A DNA stretch of 64,000 bases from the NCBI GenBank assembly GCA_963704975.1, contig CAVPIK010000045.1, positions 1 to 64,000 on the forward strand. The letters are read 5' to 3'. A program made the position numbers and the translations under genes. The notes beneath the pieces are model-generated. The model saw nothing but the letters and a program-made list of their open reading frames with translations. It did not search any database and was not told the DNA's origin. The stretch comes from JAGNDO01 sp963704975 (GTDB lineage Bacteria; Chloroflexota; Anaerolineae; Caldilineales; Caldilineaceae). Below, one piece after another: positions 20,756 through 30,160 of the stretch; within the stretch, counting starts at the first letter, position 1, and the number at the start of each line of letters is the position of its first letter.

Positions 20756-21361
20756 CTATTTTTCAAGGGCTATCGCCACAGGACCGTGGCCGGGATAGAT
20801 ATGGGTGGCCCCCAGCTCCCGCAAGGTGCGCCAACTCGCCATCACCACCGCCGGATCTTCCAGGCCGATGAAGCCGGGTGGCGTCAGATCTCCGGTGAAA
20901 ACCGCGCCGTTGTCCAGAAGCAGAGAGACGCTGTCGTCCGAGTGGCCGGGGGTGTGGACGATCTGGCCGGGGATGCCGATCTGGGCCAGGAAGGCTCGGC
21001 TGTCGGCGCAGGAGATGATCGTGTTGTCGTGGGTGGTGATCTCCGTGTAGTTGTCCGCGGGCTTGACCCATTGTTTCATCAACGGAATGGAGCGGGCCTG
21101 CAGGTCCATGACCAAGAGAGGTACACCCGCTTTTTTCAAATCTTGGGCGGCTCCGGCATGATCGATGTGGTAATGGGTGGCAAGTCCATAGCGGATTTCG
21201 CTCAGGGGGATGTCCATGCGGCGCAGGTTGGCGGCCAGTTCGGCCCAGCGCCCAGGCCAGCCCAGATCGACCAGCAGGCGGGACGTGCCGGCGCTGATCA
21301 CCCAGAAGTGGGTGGAGCGATAGCCGACATCGACGATGGTGAGGGGTGCAGAATCAGGCAT
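20756..21361 (-). CDS. metallo-beta-lactamase-fold hydrolase
   Basis: 201 residues, MBL superfamily, glyoxalase-II/RNase Z-like group. The zinc motif THYHIDHAG (HxHxDH) is at about residue 82, followed by HTPGHSDDSVSLLL, FTGDLTPP and the last His ligand in YPGHGPV. The substrate is not predictable. It is the last gene of a leftward operon: tetR, small ORF, second MBL, DUF1801, this gene; its start follows the DUF1801 stop by 3 bp. Complete, without breaks. Confidence 0.85.
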   Translation of the reverse strand: MPDSAPLTIVDVGYRSTHFWVISAGTSRLLVDLGWPGRWAELAANLRRMDIPLSEIRYGLATHYHIDHAGAAQDLKKAGVPLLVMDLQARSIPLMKQWVKPADNYTEITTHDNTIISCADSRAFLAQIGIPGQIVHTPGHSDDSVSLLLDNGAVFTGDLTPPGFIGLEDPAVVMASWRTLRELGATHIYPGHGPVAIALEK

Positions 21362-21364
21362 GAT

Positions 21365-21710
21365 CTATATGGCCGCCATCCTGAACAGAACGATTCGGCG
21401 CATCAGATCGTAGGGCATGGGTTGGTCCAGGGGGAACTGGACCGAGCCCTTGCCCTGCTTGTACGCAGCCAAGTCGGCGCTGAAGGCCTCTGCGCCGGCA
21501 GGGGTGGGGTAGAAGCCGATGTGGCTCTTGAACGCCCCAAAATGCACTAGATTTTTGCCCCGCAACTTGAAGGTGGGGATGCCATACGAGATGGCTTCGA
21601 CCGCGTCCGGGGCAGCGGCATGGATCACCTGCCGGATCTCCTGCAAGATGGCTTGCACGGGTGCCGGATAGTTGGCGATATATTCATCGATATTTTGCTG
21701 TTGACGGCAT
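21365..21710 (-). CDS. DUF1801 family protein, frameshifted near the start
   Basis: About 114 residues, the family that includes the Bacillus frataxin-like iron chaperone YdhG. Motifs: NIDEYIANYPAPVQAILQEI, EAISYGIPTF, LVHFGAFKSHIGFYP and GSVQFPLDQPMP. The ATG at 21710 has GGGAGA 7 nt upstream. The frame changes in a run of four A near 21695; removing one A joins MPSTA to NIDEY. It is located in the middle of the TetR-led operon. Confidence 0.75.
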
Positions 21711-21739
21711 GGGTTTCTCCCTTTTAGCTATGAGGCGAT

Positions 21740-22517
21740 CTACCGTGGCAATTCGATCTCGATTATCTCCCCATTCGACGGGATACGCAAACGCCCATCC
21801 GGGATGCCCGCGGCCTGGGCCGCGGCCCGAAGTTGGTCACGAGTGGTCAGGCAGTGATCCAGGGCCTCCATGTGGGTGGCGATGATGATGGCGAAAGGGG
21901 CGGCGTTGCCCACGGCCATGGTTTGGGTAGCGTCCATGATGATCAGCTCGTTCTCGCCCGCGCTGTCCTTCCACACGGCCCCGCCAGAATGGGTGACGAT
22001 GATGTCGGGCCGTTCCTGGTCGATGACGGCGAGGACGTCGTCGATCAACACTGTGTCCCCCGCCCAGTAGATCGTCGGCTCATCAACGGCCCGCAACACA
22101 AAGCCGGAGACATGGCCCATGGCCTGCAAGACCGCCGGGCTGCTGCCGTGGCGTCCCCCTGTGCGGCGGATGGAGATGTTCTGCCATGTCGTGTCATCCG
22201 CCACGGGCCGGATGTCGGCGAATCCCATGCCTTGGATGCGCGCTTCGTCGCCCGGTTGGCAGAGGATGGGCGTGGCCGCGGGCAACATCTTTTGGGCCAC
22301 GGTGTCGAAGTGGTCGCTGTGCAGGTGGGAGATGAGGGCGAATTCGATGTCGGCGATCACGTCCGCGGGCGGACAGGGCAGATCGACCAGGGGATTGGGC
22401 GAGCGTCCGGTGTAGGAGGGCAGGGAATGCTTGGGGGCCAAATAGGGATCGATGACGAAGCTGTGTCCGGCATACGGTCAGGCGCAGGGTGGCGTTGCGG
22501 ATGAGTTGGATTTTCAT
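21740..22517 (-). CDS. UlaG-like metallo-beta-lactamase-fold protein, frameshifted
   Basis: About 258 residues. It begins MKIQLIRNATLRL then, after a break near 22468 (one extra G), YAGHSFVIDPYLAPKHSLP, the usual N-terminus of UlaG/YtnP-like hydrolases. The zinc motif is SHLHSDHFD, with further ligands in WAGDT and VTHSGG. The reaction is unknown; relatives hydrolyse lactones or phosphate esters. The start ATG overlaps the stop of the 40-residue ORF upstream (CATGA), implying coupling. Confidence 0.8.
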
Positions 22518-22636
22518 GGGTGGATCTCGGAGTCTGGGGCCAGATGCCCGGCTTTGGGCGCGGCGGGATCGTGTTTTCGCTGCCAGTGGGTGGCTTGCTT
22601 ACGATAGTGGGCGGTTTTTTTGATGAAGTCGAGCAT
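22514..22636 (-). CDS. 40-residue small protein between tetR and the MBL gene
   Basis: ATG at 22636 with AAGGAG 9 nt upstream; stop TGA overlaps the start of the UlaG-like gene. The sequence is basic and polar (MLDFIKKTAHYRKQATHWQR, then KHDPAAPKAG and an acidic tail), without a signal or membrane segment. The good ribosome site and the ATGA-type overlap argue that it is translated. No family recognised; possibly a regulator or accessory of the adjacent hydrolase. Confidence 0.55.
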   Translation of the reverse strand: MLDFIKKTAHYRKQATHWQRKHDPAAPKAGHLAPDSEIHP

Positions 22637-22675
22637 GGTCAAAGCTCCTTGATGGAATGGGCGAAGAGTAGTTCA

Positions 22676-23287
22676 TTATACGGACGTACGCAATCCATTG
22701 ATCAGCATGGCGCTCAATTCCTGGGCCATGCTGGAATCGGCATAGAATCGCCGCTGAAGCTGTGGGTCTCTGAATAGTTCCATAAATGCTTGAAAATAGA
22801 GACTGACGGCCTCGTCCGACAGTTTAGAATCGATCTGGCCCTGCGCCTTGCCTTCTTGGATCAGATCCATCAACAACGCCATCATTCTCGCCCGCACCGA
22901 GACCCGGATCTTTTGCATTTCGGGATCATCTTGAAGGCGAAGATCGCTGGTGAATCGAGCCCAATCGGTCGCTAGAGGCGTGTCGAGAATGACGGTTCGG
23001 GTGATGAACTGGATGAAGACGGAGACCTTCTCCCAATACGACCGATCAGGCGTCAGTGCCGTCTCCATGCGCTCGATCAGTTGCTCGACCACGGACGCCA
23101 CAAAGTCCCGCACCAGGGCATCTTTGCTGCCAAAGTTGTTATAGATGGTAGCGTGGGAGACCCCGGCCTGGCGGGCGATGTCGTTGACAGTGACCTTCTC
23201 CACGCCAAACTGGCCGAAAAGCTCTCTCGCCGCCTTGCGGATCTCCTCTTTGCTCTGCTCTTTGCGCCGGGTAAATCCATTTTCCAT
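22676..23287 (-). CDS. TetR/AcrR-family transcriptional repressor
   Basis: 203 residues. The helix-turn-helix is textbook: EIRKAARELFGQFGVEKVTV, DIARQAGVSHATIYNNFGSK. The C-terminal ligand domain is of ordinary length. It heads the leftward operon and is divergent from the GAP-family permease gene; the gap between them holds a consensus promoter with an inverted repeat (23365-23406), the likely operator. The ligand is unknown. Confidence 0.9.
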   Translation of the reverse strand: MENGFTRRKEQSKEEIRKAARELFGQFGVEKVTVNDIARQAGVSHATIYNNFGSKDALVRDFVASVVEQLIERMETALTPDRSYWEKVSVFIQFITRTVILDTPLATDWARFTSDLRLQDDPEMQKIRVSVRARMMALLMDLIQEGKAQGQIDSKLSDEAVSLYFQAFMELFRDPQLQRRFYADSSMAQELSAMLINGLRTSV

Positions 23288-23364
23288 GGGGAAGCTCCTG
23301 TGAGTCCAAGGGGAGGACGAGACTTTCGTTCGAGAATATCTTATATTTATTATACTATATCATG

Positions 23365-23406
23365 TTGACAATTATAGAAAATAGCGTATAATCAATTTCT
23401 ATAATT
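23365..23406 (+). promoter_or_regulatory. consensus promoter with inverted-repeat operator, tetR / permease gap
   Basis: TTGACA (23365-23370) and TATAAT (23387-23392) are both perfect sigma-70 boxes, 16 bp apart. An inverted repeat AATTATAGAAA (23370-23380) / TTTCTATAATT (23396-23406) spans the -10, ideally placed for TetR repression of the permease and rph-like genes. Confidence 0.8.
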
Positions 23407-23463
23407 AAAGTAGCGTTTCAGTATAAAATTTGCAAGTCCGCTTGCTGGCAAGGAGATCCCAAT

Positions 23464-24137
23464 TTGCTCACCACCGCCCTGCAATCGATCCTTTTGGCCT
23501 CCGGCGGCCTCTTTTCCGTCGGCTCCATCACCATTGTGATCCTGCTCTTGCTCTCGGATCAGGGCTGGCGCACGGGGGTGGCCTATGTGATCGGCTACAC
23601 GGGGATGTACACGCTGATTGGGATTGGCGTGGTGTTGGTGGGGGCGAATGTGGCCCAAAATGGGTCCGGCGACACAGGGAACTTTTCGTCCATTTTGGTG
23701 ATGGTTTTGGGGGCGGTGCTGATCTGGCTGGGTCTGCGCAACTGGCGCAAACCGGCCCCGGACACGACCCACCCAACCGCCCCGCCTCTTTGCCATGCTG
23801 GACGGTATCACCCCGCTCAAGGCCTCTGGGCTTTGGGGCTTTGGTGAGCGTGGTCAATTTCAAGAACTTGGCCATCTTTTTGTCCGCCATTTCCGTCCTG
23901 CTGACCAGTGACTTGTCCACGGTCTCGAAGCTGATCATCGTCCCTTTTGATGTGCTGGCTTTCTGCCTGGCAGTGATGGTCCCCGTGCTGATCTACGTTT
24001 CAGTCCCCGCCCAGGCCCACGAACGACTCAACCGCTTCAAACGAAGTCTGGAAACCCATAGCCGGGCCATCGGCATTTGGGCACCCTTGGTCTTTGGCCT
24101 CATCTTCATTTTGCGAGGAGTTTCAGGATTATTATGA
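23464..24137 (+). CDS. GAP-family (LysE-like) membrane protein, frameshifted
   Basis: About 224 residues with six hydrophobic segments. The N-terminal half reads SILLASGGLFSVGSITIVI and VLGAVLIWLGLRNWRKP, the C-terminal half ALVSVVNFKNLAIFLSAISV and IYVSVPAQA, matching GAP/LysE-type exporters. TTG start at 23464 with AAGGAGA about 9 nt upstream; no ATG is available. Two nearby breaks (about 23793, one T missing; about 23836, one T extra) separate the halves. Its stop overlaps the ATG of the rph-like gene (ATGA), so the two are coupled and share the promoter at 23365. Confidence 0.75.
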
Positions 24138-26798
24138 CAAACAAAAACTCGCTCGTCCTGCCTTTTGCCGAAATCCGGGCCACGGACCTGCCCTTGGTGG
24201 GCGGAAAAGGGGCCAACTTGGGCGAGATGGCCCATGCCGGCTTCCCTGTGCCCCCCGGTTTCTGCGTGACGACCCAGGCTTTTGAACAGTTCATGCAAGC
24301 CTGCCCCGTGGCCGACGATCTTTATGCGTTGCTGGACACGGTGACCGCCGACGATGTGCAGACGCGCTCGCACAGTCGGGGAAGAGGTGCGCCGGACTTT
24401 GGCGGAGGTGCCCATTCCGGCGCAGATTGCCCAGGCTGTCCGCCAAGCGTGGCAAGCCGTCGGCACGGACCACGCCTACGCGGTGCGATCCAGCGCCACG
24501 GCGGAGGATCTGCCGGATGCCTCCTTTGCCGGGCAGCAGGACACCTATCTCAACATCATGGGCGAGGCGGATCTGCTGGATGCGGTGCGCCGCTGTTGGG
24601 TTTCGCTCTTCACGGATCGGGCGATTCTGTATCGTTGCCAAAACGACTTTGCCCACCGGGATGTGCAGTTGTCCGTGGTGGTGCAGCAGATGGTGATGTC
24701 CGAGAGTTCGGGCATTCTCTTCACTGCCGACCCCCTGACCGGTCATCGGCACACGGTGTCGATTGACGCCAGCTTCGGCCTTGGCGAGGCCCTGGTGAGC
24801 GGCTTGGTGTCACCCGATGCCTACAGGGTGGATAAACGAAAAGGTGTCATCATCGACCGCCAGATCGCCGACAAAGAGATCGCCATTTTCCCCAAAAAAG
24901 AAGGCGGCACCCGACAAGAAAAGCTCAGCCCCGCCCAACGGTCCCAGACCGTGTTGACCGAGGACCAGATCCTGGCCTTGGCGCGCATGGGCAGCCAGAT
25001 CGAGGCCCATTATGGCAAGCCCCAGGATATTGAATGGGCCTTGGCCGAGGGCAAACTCTATCTGCTCCAGGCCCGGCCCATTACGTCGCTCTACCCCATC
25101 GACGGCCTGCGCTCGCCCGACGACAGCTTGCACATCTTTTTCAGCATGGGCCATCAGCAGAATATGACCAATGTTATGTCGCCTCTGGGCTTGTCGGGGA
25201 TTCGCTGTTTCATTCCCGCTGGCCGGGTCGGGGACGAGATGGAGAGTTCCTGGATGAAGGTCAGCGGAGGGCGGCCATTTTTCGACCTCACCCAGCCCTT
25301 GCGCCATCCCATTTTGCGCAAAATCGTCTTTGGGGGGCTGGCGCAATTTGACGCCTTGGCTCCCCAGACCCTGCAATTGGCCATGCAGCGGCCAGAGTTT
25401 CAGCGCCCCCACGGGATCTCCTTCTCGTTCTCTGCTCTGCGGGGTGCCCTGCCCGTGGTTGGGCAGGTCATCCGCGCCGTGGGTTGGCAGGATCTGCGCG
25501 GGTTTTCGGACAAAGTTGACGCCATCGTGGCCCAAACCCTGGAAGATGCGAGGAAAACCCTCGACGCCGCGCCCGTGGGCGCGCCCCGGGTGCAGGCCAT
25601 CACCGACGTGGTGCGCCCGCTCTTTCTTGTGGTACTCAAGTGGGCCCCCCACTTTGTCGCCGGCGAGATTGCCCACCGTCTGCTGACCCGGTTGAGCCGG
25701 GGCTGGGCCGACCCGGCGGATCTGGAGGCCTGTCGCCTGGGGCTGCCCGGCAATGTGGTCACCGAGATGAATCTGGCCGTGGGCGATGTGGCGGAGGCGG
25801 CCCGGCGCTCGCCCCAATTGACGGCCCACTTTGGCCGCTTGGGGGAGGAGAGCCAGAGCTGGCTGGCCGAAGCCGCCCAAATCGAGGACGCCGCCCCCTT
25901 CATGCAGGCGTGGACGACCTTTTTGGCCGACTATGGGGCCAGAGGCTCTGCGGAGATCGACATCATGACGCCCCGTTGGTACGAAGAACCCTTGCCCTTG
26001 CTCAAGGTGATCGCCAATTATCTGCAAAAGCAGCCAAACAGTCACCGCATCCAGCACCAAAGTCTGGTCGATGACAGGGAAGCCGCGGTGGCCCGGCTCC
26101 TGGCCCAGGCCAAGCGCGGCCCCCTGGGCTGGCTGCGTGTCCGGGTGGTCCGGCGGCTGCTGCATGTGATCGCCGAAGTTGGCGTTCTACGCGAGCATCA
26201 CAAGTTTTTGATGGTCCAAACCCTCCGCTTGGCCAAGGAAAGTGTCAAAGAAACGGCCGCTTTCCTCACCGAGCGCCACACCCTCGCCCACCCGGACGAT
26301 GTCTGGTATCTGACCTATCCCGAACTGCTGGCCCTCTGCCGCGGGGAAGCCCCCGACCTCGCCGCCCAAATTCCTGCTCGACGGGCCGATCTGCTTCGGT
26401 TTAAGAAGTTAGTCCCGCCTATGGTGATTACCAGCGATGGAGAGAGTCCCGTGGTCAAGTACGTGGTGGCCGATGCCCCAGCCGGGGCGCTGCTTGGCAG
26501 TCCCGTCTCGCCGGGTATCGTGGAGGGGACGGTTCGGGTGATCCGAGACCCGCAGACCGAGACCCTCAACCCCGGCGAGATCCTGGTCGCCCCCTTCACC
26601 GACCCAGGCTGGACGCCCCTCTTCATCAACGCCGGGGGGCTGATCATGGAGATCGGCGGCATCATGACCCACGGCTCCGTGGTGGCGCGAGAATACGGCA
26701 TCCCCGCCATTGTGGGGGTGCGGGGGGCGACCACGGCGTTGCAGACAGGTCAGCGGGTGCGGGTGGATGGGAATCGGGGGGTGATTGAGGTTCTGTAA
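24134..26798 (+). CDS. PEP-synthase-like dikinase, rifampicin phosphotransferase type, frameshifted
   Basis: About 887 residues with the three parts of rifampicin phosphotransferases: an ATP-grasp PPDK domain (VGGKGANLGEMAHAGFPVPPG, YAVRSSATAEDLPDASFAGQ, SGILFTADPLTG, DIEWALAEGKLYLLQARPI), a long helical middle region, and a swivelling phosphohistidine domain with the catalytic His in GGIMTHGSVVAREYGIPAI. Such enzymes transfer the beta-phosphate of ATP to an acceptor; rifampicin inactivation is known for close relatives, but other acceptors are possible here. One extra A near 24362 breaks the frame. It is coupled to the permease, which fits a modify-and-export resistance pair under TetR control (inference). 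Confidence 0.8.
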
Positions 26799-26807
26799 AA
26801 TCCCCTT

Positions 26808-26938
26808 CTTTACCAAATCTTTACCCTTTCCATACCGGCTCTGAACCCAATTCCCGTACCATAGGCCATACTGTATGCCCGAAAATTGAGCATTCAGATG
26901 GATGCGCCATGAGTACAATCACACCCCAGGAGCCGTTT
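26808..26938 (+). promoter_or_regulatory. leader region with four 11-bp-phased TTTACC-type repeats
   Basis: CTTTACCAAAT (26808), CTTTACCCTTT (26819), CCATACCGGCT (26830) and CTGAACCCAAT (26841), with ACC at the same position in each 11-mer. They are followed by TACCATAGGCCATACTGTATG and GGATGCGCCATGA. Homologous to 17693-17850, so the CotH gene and the TolB/M23 genes probably share a regulator. Confidence 0.6.
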
Positions 26939-29612
26939 ATGTTTTCCCGAACCATGCGAAGCCTAACCCTGACCGCCCTTTTATTTGGACTGTTCACCGC
27001 CGCGGTGAGCGCTGCGCCGTCCCTTGTTGATCAAGTCAACGCTGACACAAATCTGGCCCCCCTCGCCCAGAGCCGACGCAAGCGACACCTTCTTCGACGA
27101 CAGCATTGTCCACGAGATCTACCTCACCTTTGACCCCGCCGACTATGGCACAACCGGCTGGTATCAGACCCTCTACAACAGCCACGCCAATGATGCAACC
27201 GATCCCTACTTTCCGGCCAGCTTCACGGGGGATGGCGTGACCATTGCCAAAGTTGGGGTGCGCTTCAAAGGCAATTCGTCCTTTAGCGCCAACGGCGTCA
27301 AAAAGTCCTTCAAAATTGACTTTGACGAATATGATGAAGACAACGCCGCCCTTGTCTTTTACGATCTGAAGAAGCTCAACTTGAACAACGGCTTCAACGA
27401 CCCCACCATGCTGCGGGAGAAGCTGTTCTATGATTTCGCCAGCAGCTTCGTAGCGGCCCCCCGGGCCGTTCACACCAAAGTCTATGTGAACGGGGAATAT
27501 TATGGTCTCTATGTGGCGGTGGAACAGGTTGACAAGACCTTTGTCCAAAACCGCTTTGGCGACGACGAAGATGGCAACCTGTACAAGGGCGCGGCCAGCG
27601 AAGACGGGGATGCCCAGAGCGACTTTGGCTCCGACCTGACCTGGCTGGGCACGGACCCGGCCCTCTACGACGACTACTACGTCTTGAAGACAAACGAGAC
27701 GGCCTATGACTATTCTCAACTGGTCGAGTTCATCAATGTCCTCAACAACACCGCCACGGGGGATCTGCCCGCCCAGCTTGAGCCGCTTTTTGATGTGAAT
27801 GCCGGGCTGGCCGGGTTGGCCCTGAACAATCTGTTCGTCAATCTGGACTCGTACACCGGCTCGGCCCACAACTACTATCTGTACGACCGGGATGATACGG
27901 GCAAGATCGTCCACATTCCCTGGGATGCCAATGAATCCTTTGGCCGCTTTTTGATGTTCACGTCCCAGGGCGAGAACCCCCTGCAACTGAGCCCGTTCTG
28001 GCTGCCGTCCAACACTGTGCCCGGCCAAGGTGCACAGGAACGTCCCCTGATGGAAAATCTGTGGGCCGTTGCCGACTATAGCAACGACTACCTCTGCTAT
28101 TTGGATCAGATGTTGGATTCGGGCTTTGATGCCACAACCATGGGCACCCGCATCACCCAGTTGGCGAGCCTGATCCGGGCGGACCTGGCCGCGGATCCCA
28201 ACAAGCTCTATTCCATCAGCCAGTTTGATACCAATCTCACCACCAATATCCAAGACGGCAGAAACACGATCTACGGGCTGACCTATTTTGTGCAGCAACG
28301 GGCCGCTTATCTGGAGAGCGCCCTGGCTGGCTATACCCTGGACTGCACCCCGGCGGTCACGGATCTCTCCGGCACCCTCTTTGTCAACGAGTTCATGGCC
28401 GAAAACGACACGACCCTGCAAGACCCCAACGGCACGGGCTATCCCGACTGGTTCGAGCTGTACAACGCGGGCACGACCGAGGTCGATCTGCAAGGCTTCT
28501 ATCTGACCGATGATCTGACCGACCCCACCCAGCACGCCATCACCCAAAGCCTGACCATTCCGGCCAAGGGGTTCCTGCTGCTCTACGCCGACAACGACAC
28601 GGAGCAGGGGGCCAACCATGTTGGCTTCAAGCTGGGGGCCAGCGGTGAGGCCCTGGCCCTCTTCAACAGCGACGGCAGCACCCTGATCGACAGCTACACC
28701 TTCGGCGCACAGACCGCGGACATCTCCCAAGGCCGCTGCCCGGACGGCGGCAACACCTGGACTTTCTCCACGTCGCCGACCCCAGGGGCAAGCAATGAAC
28801 CGTGCGGCGCGGCACCGGTCATCTCCGGGGTGAGCCATTCGCCCACAACCCCAAGCGCATCCGCCGTGGTGACGGTGACGGCCACCATCACGGACGACGG
28901 CACGATCAACGCCGCCACCCTCTGGTACAGCGTGGGCGGCGACTACGCTGCGGTCACCATGTCCGACCAAGGTGGCAATGTCTTTGTTGCCACGATCCCA
29001 GGCCAGGCGGATGGGACGACGGTCAACTACTACATTCAGGCCACGGACACCGAGACCTTTTCCACGCTCTCACCGGCCAATGCGCCGACCACCTCGTACA
29101 GCTACGTGGTTGGCTATCAGGCTCCGGTCGTGTATATCAACGAGTTGCTGGCCAGCAACGCCGCGGGGCTGGAAGATCCCGACGAAGCGGGCACCTATCC
29201 CGACTGGATCGAGCTTTACAACCCTGGCTCGGCCTCCATTGATCTGGGCGGCCTCTACCTGAGCGATGACTTGACCGACCCCACCCAGTTCCAGATCCCT
29301 GCCGGGGTCACCATTCCCGGCGGCGGTTTCCTGCTCTTCTATGCCGACGGCGACACGGATCAGGGCGATCTGCACACCAACTTCAAGCTCAGCAACGGCG
29401 GTGAAAGCGTGACCCTGTTTGGGGCGGACGGCATCACCCAGATCGACGCCATCACCTTCCCCGCCCAGACCACGGACGTGGCCTATGGCCGCCAAATCGA
29501 CGGCACGGGGAGTTGGGCGGTCATGGCCCAGGCAACGCCTGGGGCTTCCAATGTGGTCAGTTCCGGCAGCAGCGATTTCTATATCTATCTGCCGTCGGTG
29601 CTCAATCCATAG
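26939..29612 (+). CDS. secreted CotH kinase-like protein with two lamin-tail domains, frameshifted
   Basis: About 890 residues. The ATG at 26939 has CCAGGAG upstream and opens a signal peptide (MFSRTMRSLTLTALLFGLFT). One extra C near 27072 breaks the frame before DASDTFFDDSIVHEIYLTFD. The CotH domain shows VRFKGNSS, KKSFKIDFDEY, NLNNGFNDPTMLREKL, NGEYYGLYVAVEQVDK and IPWDANESFG; CotH proteins are atypical protein kinases. Two lamin-tail domains follow (VNEFMAEND ... YPDWFELYN; INELLASNA ... YPDWIELYN), with an Ig-like segment between. It ends in YIYLPSVLNP. Probably a surface protein that phosphorylates or binds extracellular partners. A strong terminator follows. Confidence 0.85.
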
Positions 29613-29672
29613 CGTAACGCGCTGACCTGCTCAACCCTGTACAGGTCGGCATAGCTTCAACCCTCCGCAATA

Positions 29673-29718
29673 AAACGAGGCGGCGTGTGCATTCACCGAT
29701 GCACACGCCGCCTCGTTT
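29673..29718. terminator. intrinsic terminator after the CotH gene
   Basis: Perfect 20-bp stem AAACGAGGCGGCGTGTGCAT with a 6-nt loop TCACCG and TTT after the stem; usable from both sides. Confidence 0.9.
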
Positions 29719-29767
29719 CATTGCGAAGTCATGCGATGACTTCACCCCACCCCCGTCGCCCCCGACA

Positions 29768-29876
29768 GATACGGCATCCCCACCATCTTGGGGGTACGAG
29801 GAGCCACCAGGGTGCTACGCACAGGTCAGCGGGTGCGGGTGGATGGCAACCGGGGCGTGATCGAGGTAATCACGTA
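29768..29876 (+). pseudogene. remnant of the 3' end of an rph-like gene
   Basis: Reads YGIPTILGVRGATRVLRTGQ, RVRVDGNRGVIEVIT and a stop, the same as the last 36 codons of the rph-like gene at 24134-26798 (YGIPAIVGVRGATTALQTGQ, RVRVDGNRGVIEVL). Nucleotide identity is roughly 80 %. Only the tail is present, without start or upstream domains, so it is a relic. With the intact gene on the other side, it brackets the CotH gene. Confidence 0.8.
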
Positions 29877-29883
29877 AAACGTG

Positions 29884-30150
29884 TTACCTGAGCAGCATGG
29901 GTAGCCACACCCGCCTGTCCCTTGTGAAGAGAAAGCCGCCGGTAACCGTATAGTTTGTGCTGCGGGCCACGTCGGTCACCGGCTGGCCGATGACGGAAAC
30001 GACTGCAAAGTTGGCCGATCCGGCGGTGCCCCCGCCGGCGATCACCGTGTGCTGAGTCGTAAAATTAGCCGACGACTGGGCCGCCACCATTCCCACCGGG
30101 ATCAGCAGCAGCAACACGAGGGCGAGAAGTAAGTAATTTCGTCTCATCAT
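29884..30150 (-). CDS. small secreted protein with C-terminal WLPMLLR
   Basis: 88 residues from the ATG at 30150 (AGGAG 7 nt upstream). Signal peptide MMRRNYLLLALVLLLLIPVG then AQSSANFTTQHTVIAG. The mature part is about 65 residues, Gly/Ala/Ser/Thr-rich (GTAGSANFAVVSVIGQPV, TNYTVTGGFLF), resembling a single beta repeat of larger surface proteins. It ends RRVWLPMLLR, close to the tails of other secreted proteins here. It follows the fibre-like gene by 10 bp, so they share a transcript. Confidence 0.7.
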   Translation of the reverse strand: MMRRNYLLLALVLLLLIPVGMVAAQSSANFTTQHTVIAGGGTAGSANFAVVSVIGQPVTDVARSTNYTVTGGFLFTRDRRVWLPMLLR

Positions 30151-30160
30151 TGTTGCGCTC

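Noticed and set aside
29685..29891. Small histidine- and arginine-rich protein after CotH
   Set aside because: Out-of-frame reading across the terminator and the rph-like relic; the relic's own frame explains the sequence.
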